A stretch of DNA of 64,000 nt from NCBI RefSeq assembly GCF_051622035.1, contig NC_135356.1:9584579-9648578 (forward strand), given 5' to 3'. Positions within the stretch are counted from its first letter, which is position 1, and the number at the start of each line of letters is the position of its first letter. A model generated the notes under the pieces. It was not told the origin of the DNA and searched no databases. It saw nothing but the letters and a program-made list of their open reading frames with translations. The position numbers were made by a program, and so were the translations under genes. Below are positions 1 to 10,708 of this stretch, one piece after another. The DNA comes from Arctopsyche grandis. Its lineage: Eukaryota; Arthropoda; Insecta; Trichoptera; Hydropsychidae.

Positions 1-37
1 AGTGATAGTTGACAGCTGAAATCTCATTAATTTAAAA

Positions 38-320
38 TTGGCGTCTATTTTTTGCTATACATATGTTGGCTGTACACATTATAAAGGTGAAAAAACTGCA
101 AATCTTTATGTAGTACTTTTGCCCAAGGAGGTTTATATACCCATGTATTTAGCAGGAGACATTGATGCTTTAATAACAGTGTTCGACACGAAAAATGGTT
201 CAGAGACGAGATATGACTTTTCTTATAAATCTATGCCCAGTAAACACGAACCTGGTAATAAAAAAATGTTGATTGGCTCGAGATTCGGAGATATATGTGT
301 TTTTTACGAGCTTATTAGTG
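38..320 (+). other. Unidentified open frame, possibly a gene or element fragment
   Basis: Open frame with a balanced amino-acid composition (NLYVVLLPKEVYIPM, GSETRYDFSYKSMPSK, MLIGSRFGDICVFYE) unlike the low-complexity frames around it. It has no convincing ATG and enters a dispersed repeat at about 322. I do not recognise the product. It could be the exon of a gene that starts left of the window, or the end of a transposon. Confidence 0.25.
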
Positions 321-321
321 T

Positions 322-510
322 GCGCGCGCAGAATACGGGAGGAAAAGCCTGTTCCTCTTGTTCCTGTTGTATCCTGCTCGCGCAAATTAAGTATGTTCCG
401 TTTACCATGCACCCTTTTTTATCTTTAGACTTAAGATCTTTCGATTTTCGATCTTTGCCTTCCGATATTTGCGTTTTCGGGCGTTTCACATTAGACCCCT
501 GTGAGTCACA
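322..510 (+). repeat. Dispersed repeat B, copy 1
   Basis: A segment containing GGAAAAGCCTGTTCCTCTTG, then a CCGTTTACCATGCACC block and a GATC-TTTCGATTTTCG block. The same order recurs at 58722-58912. A rearranged copy is at 24165-24420. No coding capacity is recognised. Confidence 0.7.
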
Positions 511-540
511 TCAGATTTACGACAAAAATTAAAAAAAAGT

Positions 541-1480
541 CATCGTTTGATTATTACCTAACTACCAATTAATTGGATGAAGCCTATCTATCCAGCTTCC
601 ACTTTTCCATATTCTATGAATCTATTTAATTTTCTAAAGTAACATACTTCATTTCTAGTAATTTGCTTTATGATGAAAAATATTTTTATTGCGCAATTCT
701 GTTAATTAATTATGAAAATTAAAATTGTCTATGATTTTTTATCGTCTTTCAAAGAAAACAATTGATCAGATATGTACGTTGACGATAATTTTATATGCAT
801 ATGTATTATATGTACATAAAAACATGTCAGACATATAGAATCGTACGCCACGGCATGCTTAGGTAGACTCCAGCTGTGAATAGGATTTAACTTATATAAT
901 TGATAATTCGTACGATCTTATTATTTCTACAAGTTTCTCCTACATTTATTCAAATATGGAAGCCGCCGCTATCGATCATTGTTAAACCTGTCAATAAATG
1001 GAAAATATATCACCGAAAACACTCCAACGGATGAGTTTTGGTCTGGCATAGATGAGGCGCTCTAGCGTTTTTTACACGTGCAAAACTGTATAAAAAAAAC
1101 ATGTGTCGGGTACCACTCTGTGTGTCTGCGCCTTGAGTCTGATAAAATCCAGCAATCCTGACAGGAAACATTAATTCTATACATTTTTCTTCTTTTGTCA
1201 AACCAACGCACCTGTGACCTACTTTACTTTCTTCCGCATTCTCTTGGGTACCATTTAAGTAGGTATACAATCCCCTTTCAATTTTTAAGTCACATTGACG
1301 TTTTATTCACTTTGATTCGTTTCCTTATTGGAATTGTGGACTTTTTTTTCTAAATGGTTTAAAAATACACACGCTATTTTGAAAGTAGAAAACATACGTA
1401 ATGTCAATATTTACAATTGTGCAAATGTATAATACTAAAATTTAGAATAGGGGGGTGTAAAAAACACCCACTCAGATTTA
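541..1480. other. AT-rich DNA without a recognised feature
   Basis: I see no gene or repeat with identifiable ends. The minus-strand frame at 1010-1270 shows no family resemblance. Confidence 0.4.
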
Positions 1481-1484
1481 CTTT

Positions 1485-1629
1485 TCAGCCAGTAGTAAAG
1501 GCTTTCAGCCGGTAATATATATGTAGTTACCGGATTCAATCCCCGGGTTAACCACGATTGAAAAGAATTTATTCCAAGTATTTCTGTAGTGCTGCTGGTC
1601 AGACTGGGATATTTGTGACTCCAAAGTAT
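1485..1629 (+). repeat. SINE head, subfamily 2, truncated
   Basis: Contains a B-box-like GGATTCAATCC (1533-1543 region), then ACGATTGAAAAG and GTGCTGCTGGTCAGACTGGG. The latter also follows the head of the copy at 24425-24620 on the opposite strand. It is cut off where the next SINE begins. Confidence 0.6.
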
Positions 1630-1902
1630 AGCCAGCAGCATAGACTAATGGTTAGCATATAATACTTTCGAACAAATTGGTCACGGGTTCAAATCCCACT
1701 GGTTGCTGCCGGCCAGAGCTTGGATTGTGACTCTAGGTCGATCGATTATCAGAGTTTGCCAATTTATCTTATCTTCATTGAAACGGTTCCCAGAAATTAG
1801 TAACCTTGCCCTTTTTCTCGTAGATTTCGAGTTTCGCTGAATTGTATAATATGCTGCAAATATGACCAGAGATGTACATATATCTGTGGATGTTAATTGA
1901 TA
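1630..1902 (+). repeat. tRNA-derived SINE, subfamily 1
   Basis: The tRNA-like head has TAGACTAATGGTTAGCA (A-box-like) and GGTTCAAATCC (B box, about 1687). The body reads GGTCGATCG, TCAGAGTTTGCCAATTTATC and GAAACGGTTCC, ending near a CTGTGGATGTTAAT motif. Full relatives lie at 13230-13502, 15559-15853 and 23382-23651. An RNA polymerase III promoter in the head would be typical of the class. Confidence 0.8.
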
Positions 1903-2094
1903 TTTGTATTTACTTTGTACACAGTATACATATGTACATAGTGTGTAAATGTAAAAAGAAGTATGTATATATGTATGTTGTTCATACCTGTAAAATAAAT
2001 AAATAAATAAGTCAATCGTTAATTTGTCTAATTTCATTGTTGAAATAGTTCCTTGCTAAATTGGCAAACAACATCCTACCCTCTATGACACCAC

Positions 2095-2740
2095 TATTTG
2101 AATCATCATCAACATCATTTACAGTCGCTCACCATCCACTGCTTGATGAAGACCTCTCCAACATGCTCCAAACTCGTCTCTATTCTGCGCGACTCTCATC
2201 CACCTCACTCTACACATTATCCTTATTTCGTCTACCCATCTTCCCCGTGGTCTTCCTTTTACGCTATTGCATTCTCTCGGGTACCATTCTAGCACTTCTA
2301 TTATCCACCTTTCGTCCATTCTTCTAGCCACGTGGCTCGCCCATTGCCATTTCAATCTCTTCACTCTTTACATGCAATAACTATTGAACATTAGTTTGGT
2401 CTTCTCTACGTTAATTTTTAAACCTACTTTTCTACTTTCCCTATCCAGCTGTGTTAGTCTGTTAAGTAGGTCAGCTGAATCACGAGCTAATAAAACTATA
2501 TCGTCTGCGAACCGAAAGTGACTCTAGAAGCGACCATTGATGCTTACTCCAGCTGTGTTCCATTCCAAGTTCCTGAAAACTCCCTCAAGCACCGCATTGA
2601 ATAGCTTGGGCGAGATGGTATCTCCTTGCCTTACTGCTTTGCACATAGGGTTCTGGCACTCCCGGTGTTTGTACAGCACTAAGTACTGCATTATGGCTAA
2701 CTGTATCGAAGGCTTTCTCATAATTGACGAAACCTAGACA
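2095..2740 (-). pseudogene. RTE-type LINE reverse transcriptase remnant, 3' part
   Basis: The minus strand encodes reverse-transcriptase pieces in shifting frames: VRQGDTISPKLFNAVLEGVF and a following YADDI-like box (read as FADDIVLLARDS in another frame near 2490). The C-terminal segment is HVARRMDERWIIEVLEWYPR and GRPRGRWVDEI (2119-2364), typical of insect endonuclease-reverse transcriptase (RTE) elements. It ends in an ATC-rich tail near 2098, as RTE elements often do. Frameshifts make it inactive. Its upstream part lies at 3208-3400, beyond a hAT insertion. Confidence 0.85.
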
Positions 2741-2753
2741 CAATGGCCGTTGA

Positions 2754-3207
2754 CAGTGCCGGCCTTACACCCAATGGCGCCCTCGGGCAGTTTTATCTAA
2801 ACACCCTTTGAAAAAAATTATAAAAAACTGGATTACCATCCTCCTTTTTTCCGGCCTTGGGACCTTGCTACAGTTTCAGGCAGTGTCAGCAAAAGCATAG
2901 AAACCCAAATGTTTGGATATAATTCTTGTAAATTGTGCTGTTTTATAAAATTTAATAAAATGAGTGAAAGGCTTTTAAATTGATAAGTTCATTGCTAATA
3001 ATATCAGATTTTTAATTCGCGGTGAGCTAAATTTGAAGATTGGCTTTTTCCAGGAGATTTTTTGAATAGAATTTGCCGAGTACAAATGTAGGGCCTTTGG
3101 CGCTCTAATTTTAATTTTAAAGCGCTTTTGGCGCATTGAGCGGCGCCCTAACTTATTTGGCGCCCTCGGGCACCGCCCGACCCAGCCCCCCTCTAAAACC
3201 GGCACTG
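2754..3207. mobile_element. Nonautonomous hAT-type element inserted in the LINE
   Basis: Ends CAGTGCCGG and CCGGCACTG are inverted repeats. The 8 bp on each side are identical (GCCGTTGA at 2746-2753 and 3208-3215), the size made by hAT transposases. The interior has GGCGCCCTCGGGCA motifs and no transposase. A shorter relative is at 18924-19125. It splits the RTE LINE, so it is younger than the LINE. Confidence 0.88.
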
Positions 3208-3400
3208 GCCGTTGATATTCGTTGGCGCGCTTGATTGGTTCGCCAACTACTTGTAGGTCCATTGTGCTGAAATTTGCCCTAAACCCTGCCTGTTCTAAAG
3301 GTTGTGTAGCATCTGGCGTAGCATCATGGAAAAATATAAAATTGAATCCATCGGCTATGCCGCCTATCCCAAGTATTAAATAAAAAGTGAACATAGTTCA
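3208..3400 (-). pseudogene. RTE LINE remnant, upstream reverse-transcriptase part
   Basis: Minus-strand LEQAGFRANFSTMDLQVV and IKRANEYQRP match the RT segment that precedes the part at 2095-2740. The two are one LINE copy split by the hAT element at 2754-3207. Confidence 0.8.
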
Positions 3401-4260
3401 TATTTGGTATTTGTTCAATTCTAAATATTGATATTATATATTTTGCTCGACTACCATCTGCACAAGCTACGTCATGCAAGTGCTTGCACGTGACGTCACT
3501 TCAATGCTCACCGACTTGACTTGGTCGATATCGATTCCGCGGATGAAAGTGAGAGTGACAAGTGAACATGCGAATGATGCAATGTAACTTTGGCTCACTT
3601 TCACTTTCAAATTGATAGCTTTACTTGCACCATGTTTTATTCCCTTTAAAGTGCACACATTTTTAGTTGGATTTTGTCAAGGAACAAGTCATTTAGATCA
3701 ATTGTGGCAGGAGGATCCTATAAAAGGTGACCACCGTGCACTAGGGTGGATGCCGGTGATAAGACATTCGGTCACGAGGTGGCCTTCTTGCGATCTCTCC
3801 GAAGATTATGTATGTTATTGCTAGACCTCGACGATTTTCGGAAATCTGTTGTGCACAAGGACTGCTGCGCCCGGGTCGTGCTCCGTTATGGCGTTGCCAA
3901 ATTTGGACACGAAATGCGTTCATCTGGTCCATTGTCTGTCGGCGTCGTGAGATATCAAACATCTAGTCTAAATGCCAATCGAGAGTGCGATCACATTTGT
4001 GTGAATTCCATGAGCTAACATTTCTATTGGGAAGCGGCCCAAATTTATTGGCTAAATTGTGAAAAAATTGATTTTGCAGACTTCCTCATATCGAACACAT
4101 TTTGCGACCGATTACACCATCACGGTATATACCTATGTATACAACAGTTTGAATTTGTTCCAATCGATAAATATTAATGTAATTTTGGGGTCATTGAGGA
4201 ACGAGGATATACATATGTATATGTAGGTAACGAAAGAAAAGGTCGAGTTTATTCAAATAA
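3401..4260. other. Unassigned, locally GC-richer region
   Basis: 3450-4020 is less AT-rich than its surroundings and open in two overlapping frames, but neither resembles a family I know. It may be part of an unrecognised element. Confidence 0.3.
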
Positions 4261-5289
4261 TTTATTTTATTTTAATAGTTTTGGACCATTGTGACATTAC
4301 AGGAAGAACTTAATGGCCTACATAAGAAAACAAGAGAGGGAAAAAAATAATACAGAAAAATAAGATAAAAAATTACAAAAAAAAGATCATACATGTAACA
4401 GGAAACATAGTAGGGAATGAAAAAAAAACATTTAAACGCAATCATAATAAAAAAAAAACAATAAAGCATGAAAATAGTAGCGGATAAATGAAAATTTCTA
4501 GTAATAAAATACAAAGAAGGGAATGTCTTGCGTCTACAGCCTGTTCCAATTAATAAGAACCAGCTACAAATACAAAACATCCCTGCGAGGCTCAAATGGA
4601 AAAGAGTAAATCAAAATTCTGCTCATACATCACATAATTATGGTATTATAGCAAAAAGACAAAGTAAAAAGTGGGAATCTTAATTTACCGGTAAACGGTA
4701 TATGACTTCTTCCATTACCGTTGTACCAGTGTTGACCGGTAAATAAAAAAAAAAGTTAACATGGACTAGATAACTGTATGTGGTTACTTTTCCGAAAAAC
4801 TTTAGCCTGGATTGAACCGTAAACAATTAAAAATAAATCTCAGATGAATAATGTCCATTGAGTCCATTCGTAATCTAATATATAATTTGGAAAGAGACTT
4901 TGTATGTATGTATGTACCATTCGTTGGTTGGTTCGTATACAACACATTCGATTTATTTTTTTTTCGATTCATAGTCACCGATTCGATTTTTTTCGATTGA
5001 AAGGATTCGAAGCCTCCGGGGGCGAAGCCCTACCCGATTTCTCTTTGGATTCTGGTATACATATATAATTTCGAAAGAGTATATATGTTTGTTTGTTCGT
5101 GAGAGCCAATTTAATAAAAAAAAAAAACAAATGAGTATCCAAATAAATTTATATAAAATAAAACTATTCAAATAAATTTAATAAAATTTTTACCATTAGA
5201 TTAGTCATGTTTAAGCAGTTTATATTACAAATACCAAGTGAAGTCGGGTAATACAGCTAATAATTAATAAGTATAAATGAAAAAACTGC
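4261..5289. other. AT-rich DNA with a Helitron-like repeat piece
   Basis: No gene seen. About 4880-5260 shares TTCGAAAGAGACTT and a GTCGGGTAA-type end with 37870-38050, suggesting a dispersed element. Homopurine and homopyrimidine runs are common. Confidence 0.35.
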
Positions 5290-5297
5290 CTGATCAC

Positions 5298-5441
5298 TAG
5301 AGACCGGAATCTGAAGGGGCTGTTTATTGTTCAAAGATTGTAAATGCATTGTTAAAGGTTTGCCGAACCTTTTTTACAAAGGATTTACAACAATGGAACA
5401 ATAGGCGGCTCGTTTCCGGCCCCTTCAGATTCCGACCTCTA
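5298..5441. mobile_element. hAT-type MITE, family M, copy 1 (144 bp)
   Basis: Palindromic element with inverted ends TAGAGACCGGA and TCCGACCTCTA. It is flanked by identical 8-bp CTGATCAC (5290-5297 and 5442-5449). The core contains TTGTAAATGCATTGTTAAAGG, also found in copies at 21631, 23992 and 24691. It has no coding capacity. Confidence 0.92.
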
Positions 5442-5449
5442 CTGATCAC

Positions 5450-7055
5450 ATTTATTACGACTTGGTTGGTGAGTGTTGCCACTCTTAAGCATGCATCAGT
5501 GTAGCCACTCTTACGAATGTATCAGTGGTGCTAACTGACAGAAAACTCGTTGCCCTCTAAAACTAATTACAATGAGTTATTATTACGTTGCCATATATCG
5601 TATTCGTATTAGAGCGGCATGAATCAGGAAAGCGGTGCTGCCAGTCGCAAAAAATGCTGTTTAGACTAAAAGCTTCATCCCGCTTTAGTCATTTTGGACA
5701 TTCAATACCGAAAATAAACAAACTCTCGACAACCTAATCCAGAATACGCCATTTGCATCGATTTTCATGAAATATGTACATATATATGCCTGTATATTGC
5801 ACTGAATTCACGATAAAATTATAGCAGATGGCGAAATTTTTACGATTTACCGGTAATGCCACCCCTAGTAGGTAGGCTGGAGATGAAAATACCAAGATTT
5901 ACGGAACTATTTACCCGAAGATGTTTAGGATCCTGTGTAAAAATAACAGTTTTTTTAATGGGCAGGAAGGTCTCTGAACTAACAGAATGAAGCTAATAAA
6001 AAGCTTGTAAAAAATGTACATATACAAGTTAAAAGAACATGTACTTTAGGTAATTTTTGAGATATACATATGTACATATGTAGATAAAGTACAAAAGTCC
6101 CAAAACCAAGAAAATAGGTCGTCTGTGTTTTTTACCTGTCCTTCTGTATAAGGCTTATATTTTTTTCGGATTTGATCTGTGTTTTGGAAGAGTTCCAAAG
6201 ATTATTCTTCAATATTCAATGGTAGAAAACTATCCTGAAAAGATATAGTACAAGAACAAGAAAATATGTTTGGAATATTAAAAATACCCGAATTGTATAA
6301 ATATATTTATATTACGCTATAAGTAGATCCATACATTACATGCAAATATAAAATAAATAATAATAAAAGTTCACATGATTAAGAACAATCATATATACCT
6401 ATGTATACATACATTTCATGACTTAAAAATCTAGTTTAATATTTTAATAAATAGTAAAAAGGTTCATTTTTATGTTGCAGTTATACATATGTACATATAT
6501 GTAGTACATATAACAAATCAGTAAATTGCGACAAAATATAAATTATTTATCAATTTAAAATCATATAAAAAAATATTTAAATACATGGAAATAAATAAAA
6601 TATATTACATATTTAAAAATAGACCGCTATTGTATAAGAAAAAAATAAATATATTAAATTTATCAACTTTAAATGAATATTTTTTCATTTTTGTGATATA
6701 ATAAAATTTCATTAAAAATATCAAGAGATGTTTCATCATTTTTACAAACCTCTTTTATTTATCAAATCAGCCTTTATATACATATATGTATGTATGTATG
6801 TACGTATGTACATATATAATTGATATTGAAATTGATTACTAATGAGTTTCTAAATTACAATATATGTAAATATAAAATAAAAAATAAATATTTAGTAATA
6901 ATTTAGTATTAAATTAAATATTTCATTAAAATATTGAACTCAATAATAATAGGTATAAATATTTCATTTATATACACATAAAATAAAATCTGAGAGTGCC
7001 TGCTTAGGTGTCCCAAGTCGGTCATTGATGTAAAAATTCAATTTTGATTTACATT
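5450..7055. other. AT-rich intergenic DNA downstream of Snx13
   Basis: Extremely AT-rich with several TACATATGTA runs. I see no gene or definable repeat. Confidence 0.4.
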
Positions 7056-7056
7056 G

Positions 7057-7062
7057 TTTATT
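7057..7062 (-). terminator. Possible Snx13 polyadenylation signal
   Basis: AATAAA on the minus strand about 190 nt downstream of the Snx13 stop. In such AT-rich DNA this hexamer is common by chance, so this is only a candidate. Confidence 0.25.
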
Positions 7063-7255
7063 ACTAAATATTTCACACACTAAGTATAAAATAAAATGCT
7101 AAAATTTATCAATAAAAAAGTAAAAGCAGTACAAAGAATGATAATATCACATTGATCTTTTTACCAATGTATATAAAAAATAAATAACAAAAATTGATTT
7201 AATATATAATATAATATAAAAATAAATAAAATTCACATATCTTTGATTTTTTTCA

Positions 7256-10200
7256 TCAAAAGCTGGATGGGCTTTCATTGAGCATTCTTTGAAAGACTTT
7301 TGCAATATCTTTCTCTTGAAAAACTACTTTAATCAGACCTAAAATTTAATCAAAAATAATCACAATTGAACCATTAAATGTGTATATGCATAGATTCACC
7401 ACTATATATTGAGAATTCCTGACGCTAGAGTCACTTTATGTGGTGTAATTTGTGACAAACACAAACGAAGAAAACGTCTAGACATCTAGCATTAGCTATT
7501 TTCTAGATATAGTGATGGAAATGTACTTAATCTTATTACCTTCAATGAGAACGAAAATAAGCCTAGTATTCAATATCTGGTTTTGGAACATTTCAAACAC
7601 AGTCATCAGACCTTTCTGCGTAGTTTGAGATCCGATGAGGCGTTTCAGTTCATCTAACACATACATAGATCAATTATTTTAATGTAAATAATAATCGGAA
7701 CAATTTAAACGTCCATTTTATAAAATAAATGTGCATTTAAAAGAAAATTTGTACATTAAAAAAAGTTTCTGTACAAAATAATTGTATGGATTTTTAAATG
7801 ACGGATACAGATTGCATTAGAAAGTTTGCTTTGATCATTGAAAAAATATTTGCTACTTAAAAAGTGGATGAAATGTGCATTAAAATGACAAATGAACTGT
7901 ATTGGCAACGTCGCGAATACCAAAATACGAACCAACCTTTGGTAAAGTTTTATTTATTTAAGATTACGTTTCACTAGTGAGATTATATGTAATTTCACTA
8001 GTGAGAAACAAAAGTAAAAACTTTTGACAGTTGACAATTGTCAATAGCGGAAGACTACAACGTTGCAACTATTTGTATCTATTCTAATGTTAGAAAATCT
8101 ATTTTTTCAAATGATCGTTTCATATTTTTTAATGGTCACTTTATAATGCCAAAAAATTTTATTCGATGCACAATACTAGATTTTTTAATGCGCCGAAAAT
8201 AATGCAAATTTTTAATGCACAAACATTTTTTTTAAGATACAAAGTATTTTTCTCAATGTACAGTTAAATCGTACCCAACAATAATTACTTTAACAAACAT
8301 TGTAGCACACATTTTTACACACATAGCACAATGGTGATATGTAAGTATATGATTTAACTAATTTGAGTTATTATTTATTCCGATTTTCATACTCTTATCA
8401 GAAAACAATGGAATGAATACTTTCAATGTAATTATATACAGACTTAAAAGGTCAAAGGAACTTAAGATTGAAATACGGTCAACTGAAATACAACTTAGTA
8501 TTCTTGATTTATTGTAGTATTTAAAACCTTGATGAATTGGGTCTAGTGAGTGAATCATCATTGTGCTCTTAGGATGCAATATACATATTAATATGTATGC
8601 GATATACCAATACCTTGTCTGCAAGATAAAAGGAATGTTTTAGCAGCGACGCGAGCACGCGCCTGAGAGTCAATGTCTCGATCTTCACATTTCTTTTCTT
8701 TAGTTTTAGTATCCGTGAAATATACACGCCTAAAATACAAAAATAAAATGAAAAACAACACCAAATGATAAAAATTACACCGCATGATTGTATTCACTTG
8801 AAGTGATCCAAGTAGGAAGCGATTGAGGCGGGAGACGTCACCGAAGATATGGCATCGATTATTTTCCTAAAAACGACATTTGATTAGTATGACACGTTGT
8901 TAACTAGGATAGTTCAATGGTAACCTTTCGCACTTGTTGAGCACGTCTGCAAACATAGTAGTGAGTATTTGACGTAAAATGGCGGCTATTTGTCTTCTCA
9001 ACCAACGATTCCGACACCGCAATTCGAAAACTTCATCCAAAAGTAGCAACAGCATTCGCAGAGGCAACTCTTCCGAGTCCAGGACATTCTAAATCGGAGA
9101 TTGATTAATTTACAACTAAAAATCAATGATATGTTACATACATTCAAATCAGGGATGGAAAGCGGCTTCTAATCGATATGTTATTTTATCAAAGGTTGTG
9201 AATGATAACTCTAAATTCAATATTACTCATACATACATACATATATACAATGTTGCAGTCCAAGTGTTCACTCCGATTCGTTCATGAACATACTAGTTTG
9301 TTCATTCATGAACTATTAGCTTTAGTTTAAGTGCTGACAGTCAAAACCTATCTACAAATAGACTCACCAGGTGTCGTATGAAACTTTTGAGTTGCCAAAA
9401 CTTCGAGGTGTCAAACCGCCAAGTATTTAAAAAGATATCTTATGGAAACTACGTTACAACACTGCTATGATTCCCGTTTCCGCTAATTTTTAAAATATTG
9501 CAACCCAAGGTAAGCATAACGTAAAGGATGGAACAAACGATTGAGAATACTTATAAATATGCCTAATAATATGTGCATGAACAAACTACATACATTCGTT
9601 CTCAATTTGTTTTATTGTGTACACTTTGACTGACCAGATTGATTCGTGTATGAACAAATTAGTATGTTCATAAACTAACGAAATTCACAATTGGACTACA
9701 ACATATAAAATCGTCATATTGAAAGTGGGCAAATTCTAAATTCAAAACGTTATCAACCTATTAGTCAAAAATTTTTCTCCTTATTGCCAACAGCCTTGAA
9801 ATAAAATATAATGAATTCCACTGCAATTTAATTTGCTATATATTCTGTATGTATGTATGTATGTATGTATAATATTTATAAACCTTCACTTTGGCATAGT
9901 AACTATACATTGTTTCAATTAGTTGTAACGAGTTTTGTTACGAATCTCTAGGATATAAGTCAGATGTAATACAAAGATAAGGATATACATACATATGTAA
10001 GTCGGATTGCTTTAGCTGACTAATAGAAAGGGCGTATTTTTATATCCACTGTCAAATTAACTTAAATTTACATATTTAATTTCATTTGTGAAGCTTTAGA
10101 TCTAGAATAAGGTGACCATTTTACATGATTTTAGGTTATGCAACAAAACCAAGACATCCAAAAGAATGATTCTAAATACTTTAATTATTAAAAACGTCAA

Positions 10201-10708
10201 TGAACATTAGAAAGTCATAGATGTACATTTATAAAAATAAAATAATCGATTTCAATATTTATAAACAGGACCATCCGAAGGATTCTGACAGGACAAACAC
10301 CCACAAAACCAGCAATGTACTGATAAAATCAGTAAAAATGGTTACTTTGATATACATAGAACCACTTGACAATGCATGGCCATCCTATACTTTCAATCCT
10401 TAATTTAAATAAAATATACATATACGTATATTAAAAATAATTATATAACCTCATTTTCAAGCCCCAAGTAGTTCTGTCCATATAATAATGAATTATGGGA
10501 AATATTTTTATTAGTACTGATCAATTTAGATAAGCCTGGAACATAATAAAAAATATATCAAAAAATATACAATAAACAAGAAATTGTAACCAGACACAAA
10601 AATCACTATACCTCCCATAATATCATCCACGGTGTTTGCAAGTTGTTCCGGAACGTTACGAAGAGTGCGCATACCCTGACGTAAGGGTTGTACAATAATC
10701 GAATTGAT
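7256..10708 (-). CDS. Snx13: Snx13 exons 17-22: Nexin_C domain and stop
   Basis: Exons 10612-10708, 8934-9088, 8798-8866, 8614-8729, 7540-7653 and 7256-7338. Exon 17 has [18 protein letters not shown], matching the SNX13 segment after PX. Exon 18 opens the C-terminal Nexin_C domain ([28 protein letters not shown]). Exon 19 has [15 protein letters not shown], exon 20 [13 protein letters not shown], exon 21 [17 protein letters not shown] and [20 protein letters not shown], and exon 22 ends ESPSSF then TGA. Exon 17 ends in phase 1 at GTATAG while exon 18 needs phase 0, so a small exon between 9089 and 10611 may be missing, or a nearby donor is used. A possible AATAAA lies at 7062-7057 on this strand, about 190 nt past the stop. 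Confidence 0.9.

Noticed and set aside
1630..1720. tRNA gene
   Set aside because: Box A/B-like motifs are present, but the sequence continues into a shared SINE body, recurs many times and does not form a full cloverleaf.
3612..4018. Overlapping open frames in a GC-richer patch
   Set aside because: They overlap on opposite strands and show no known motif; openness follows from base composition.
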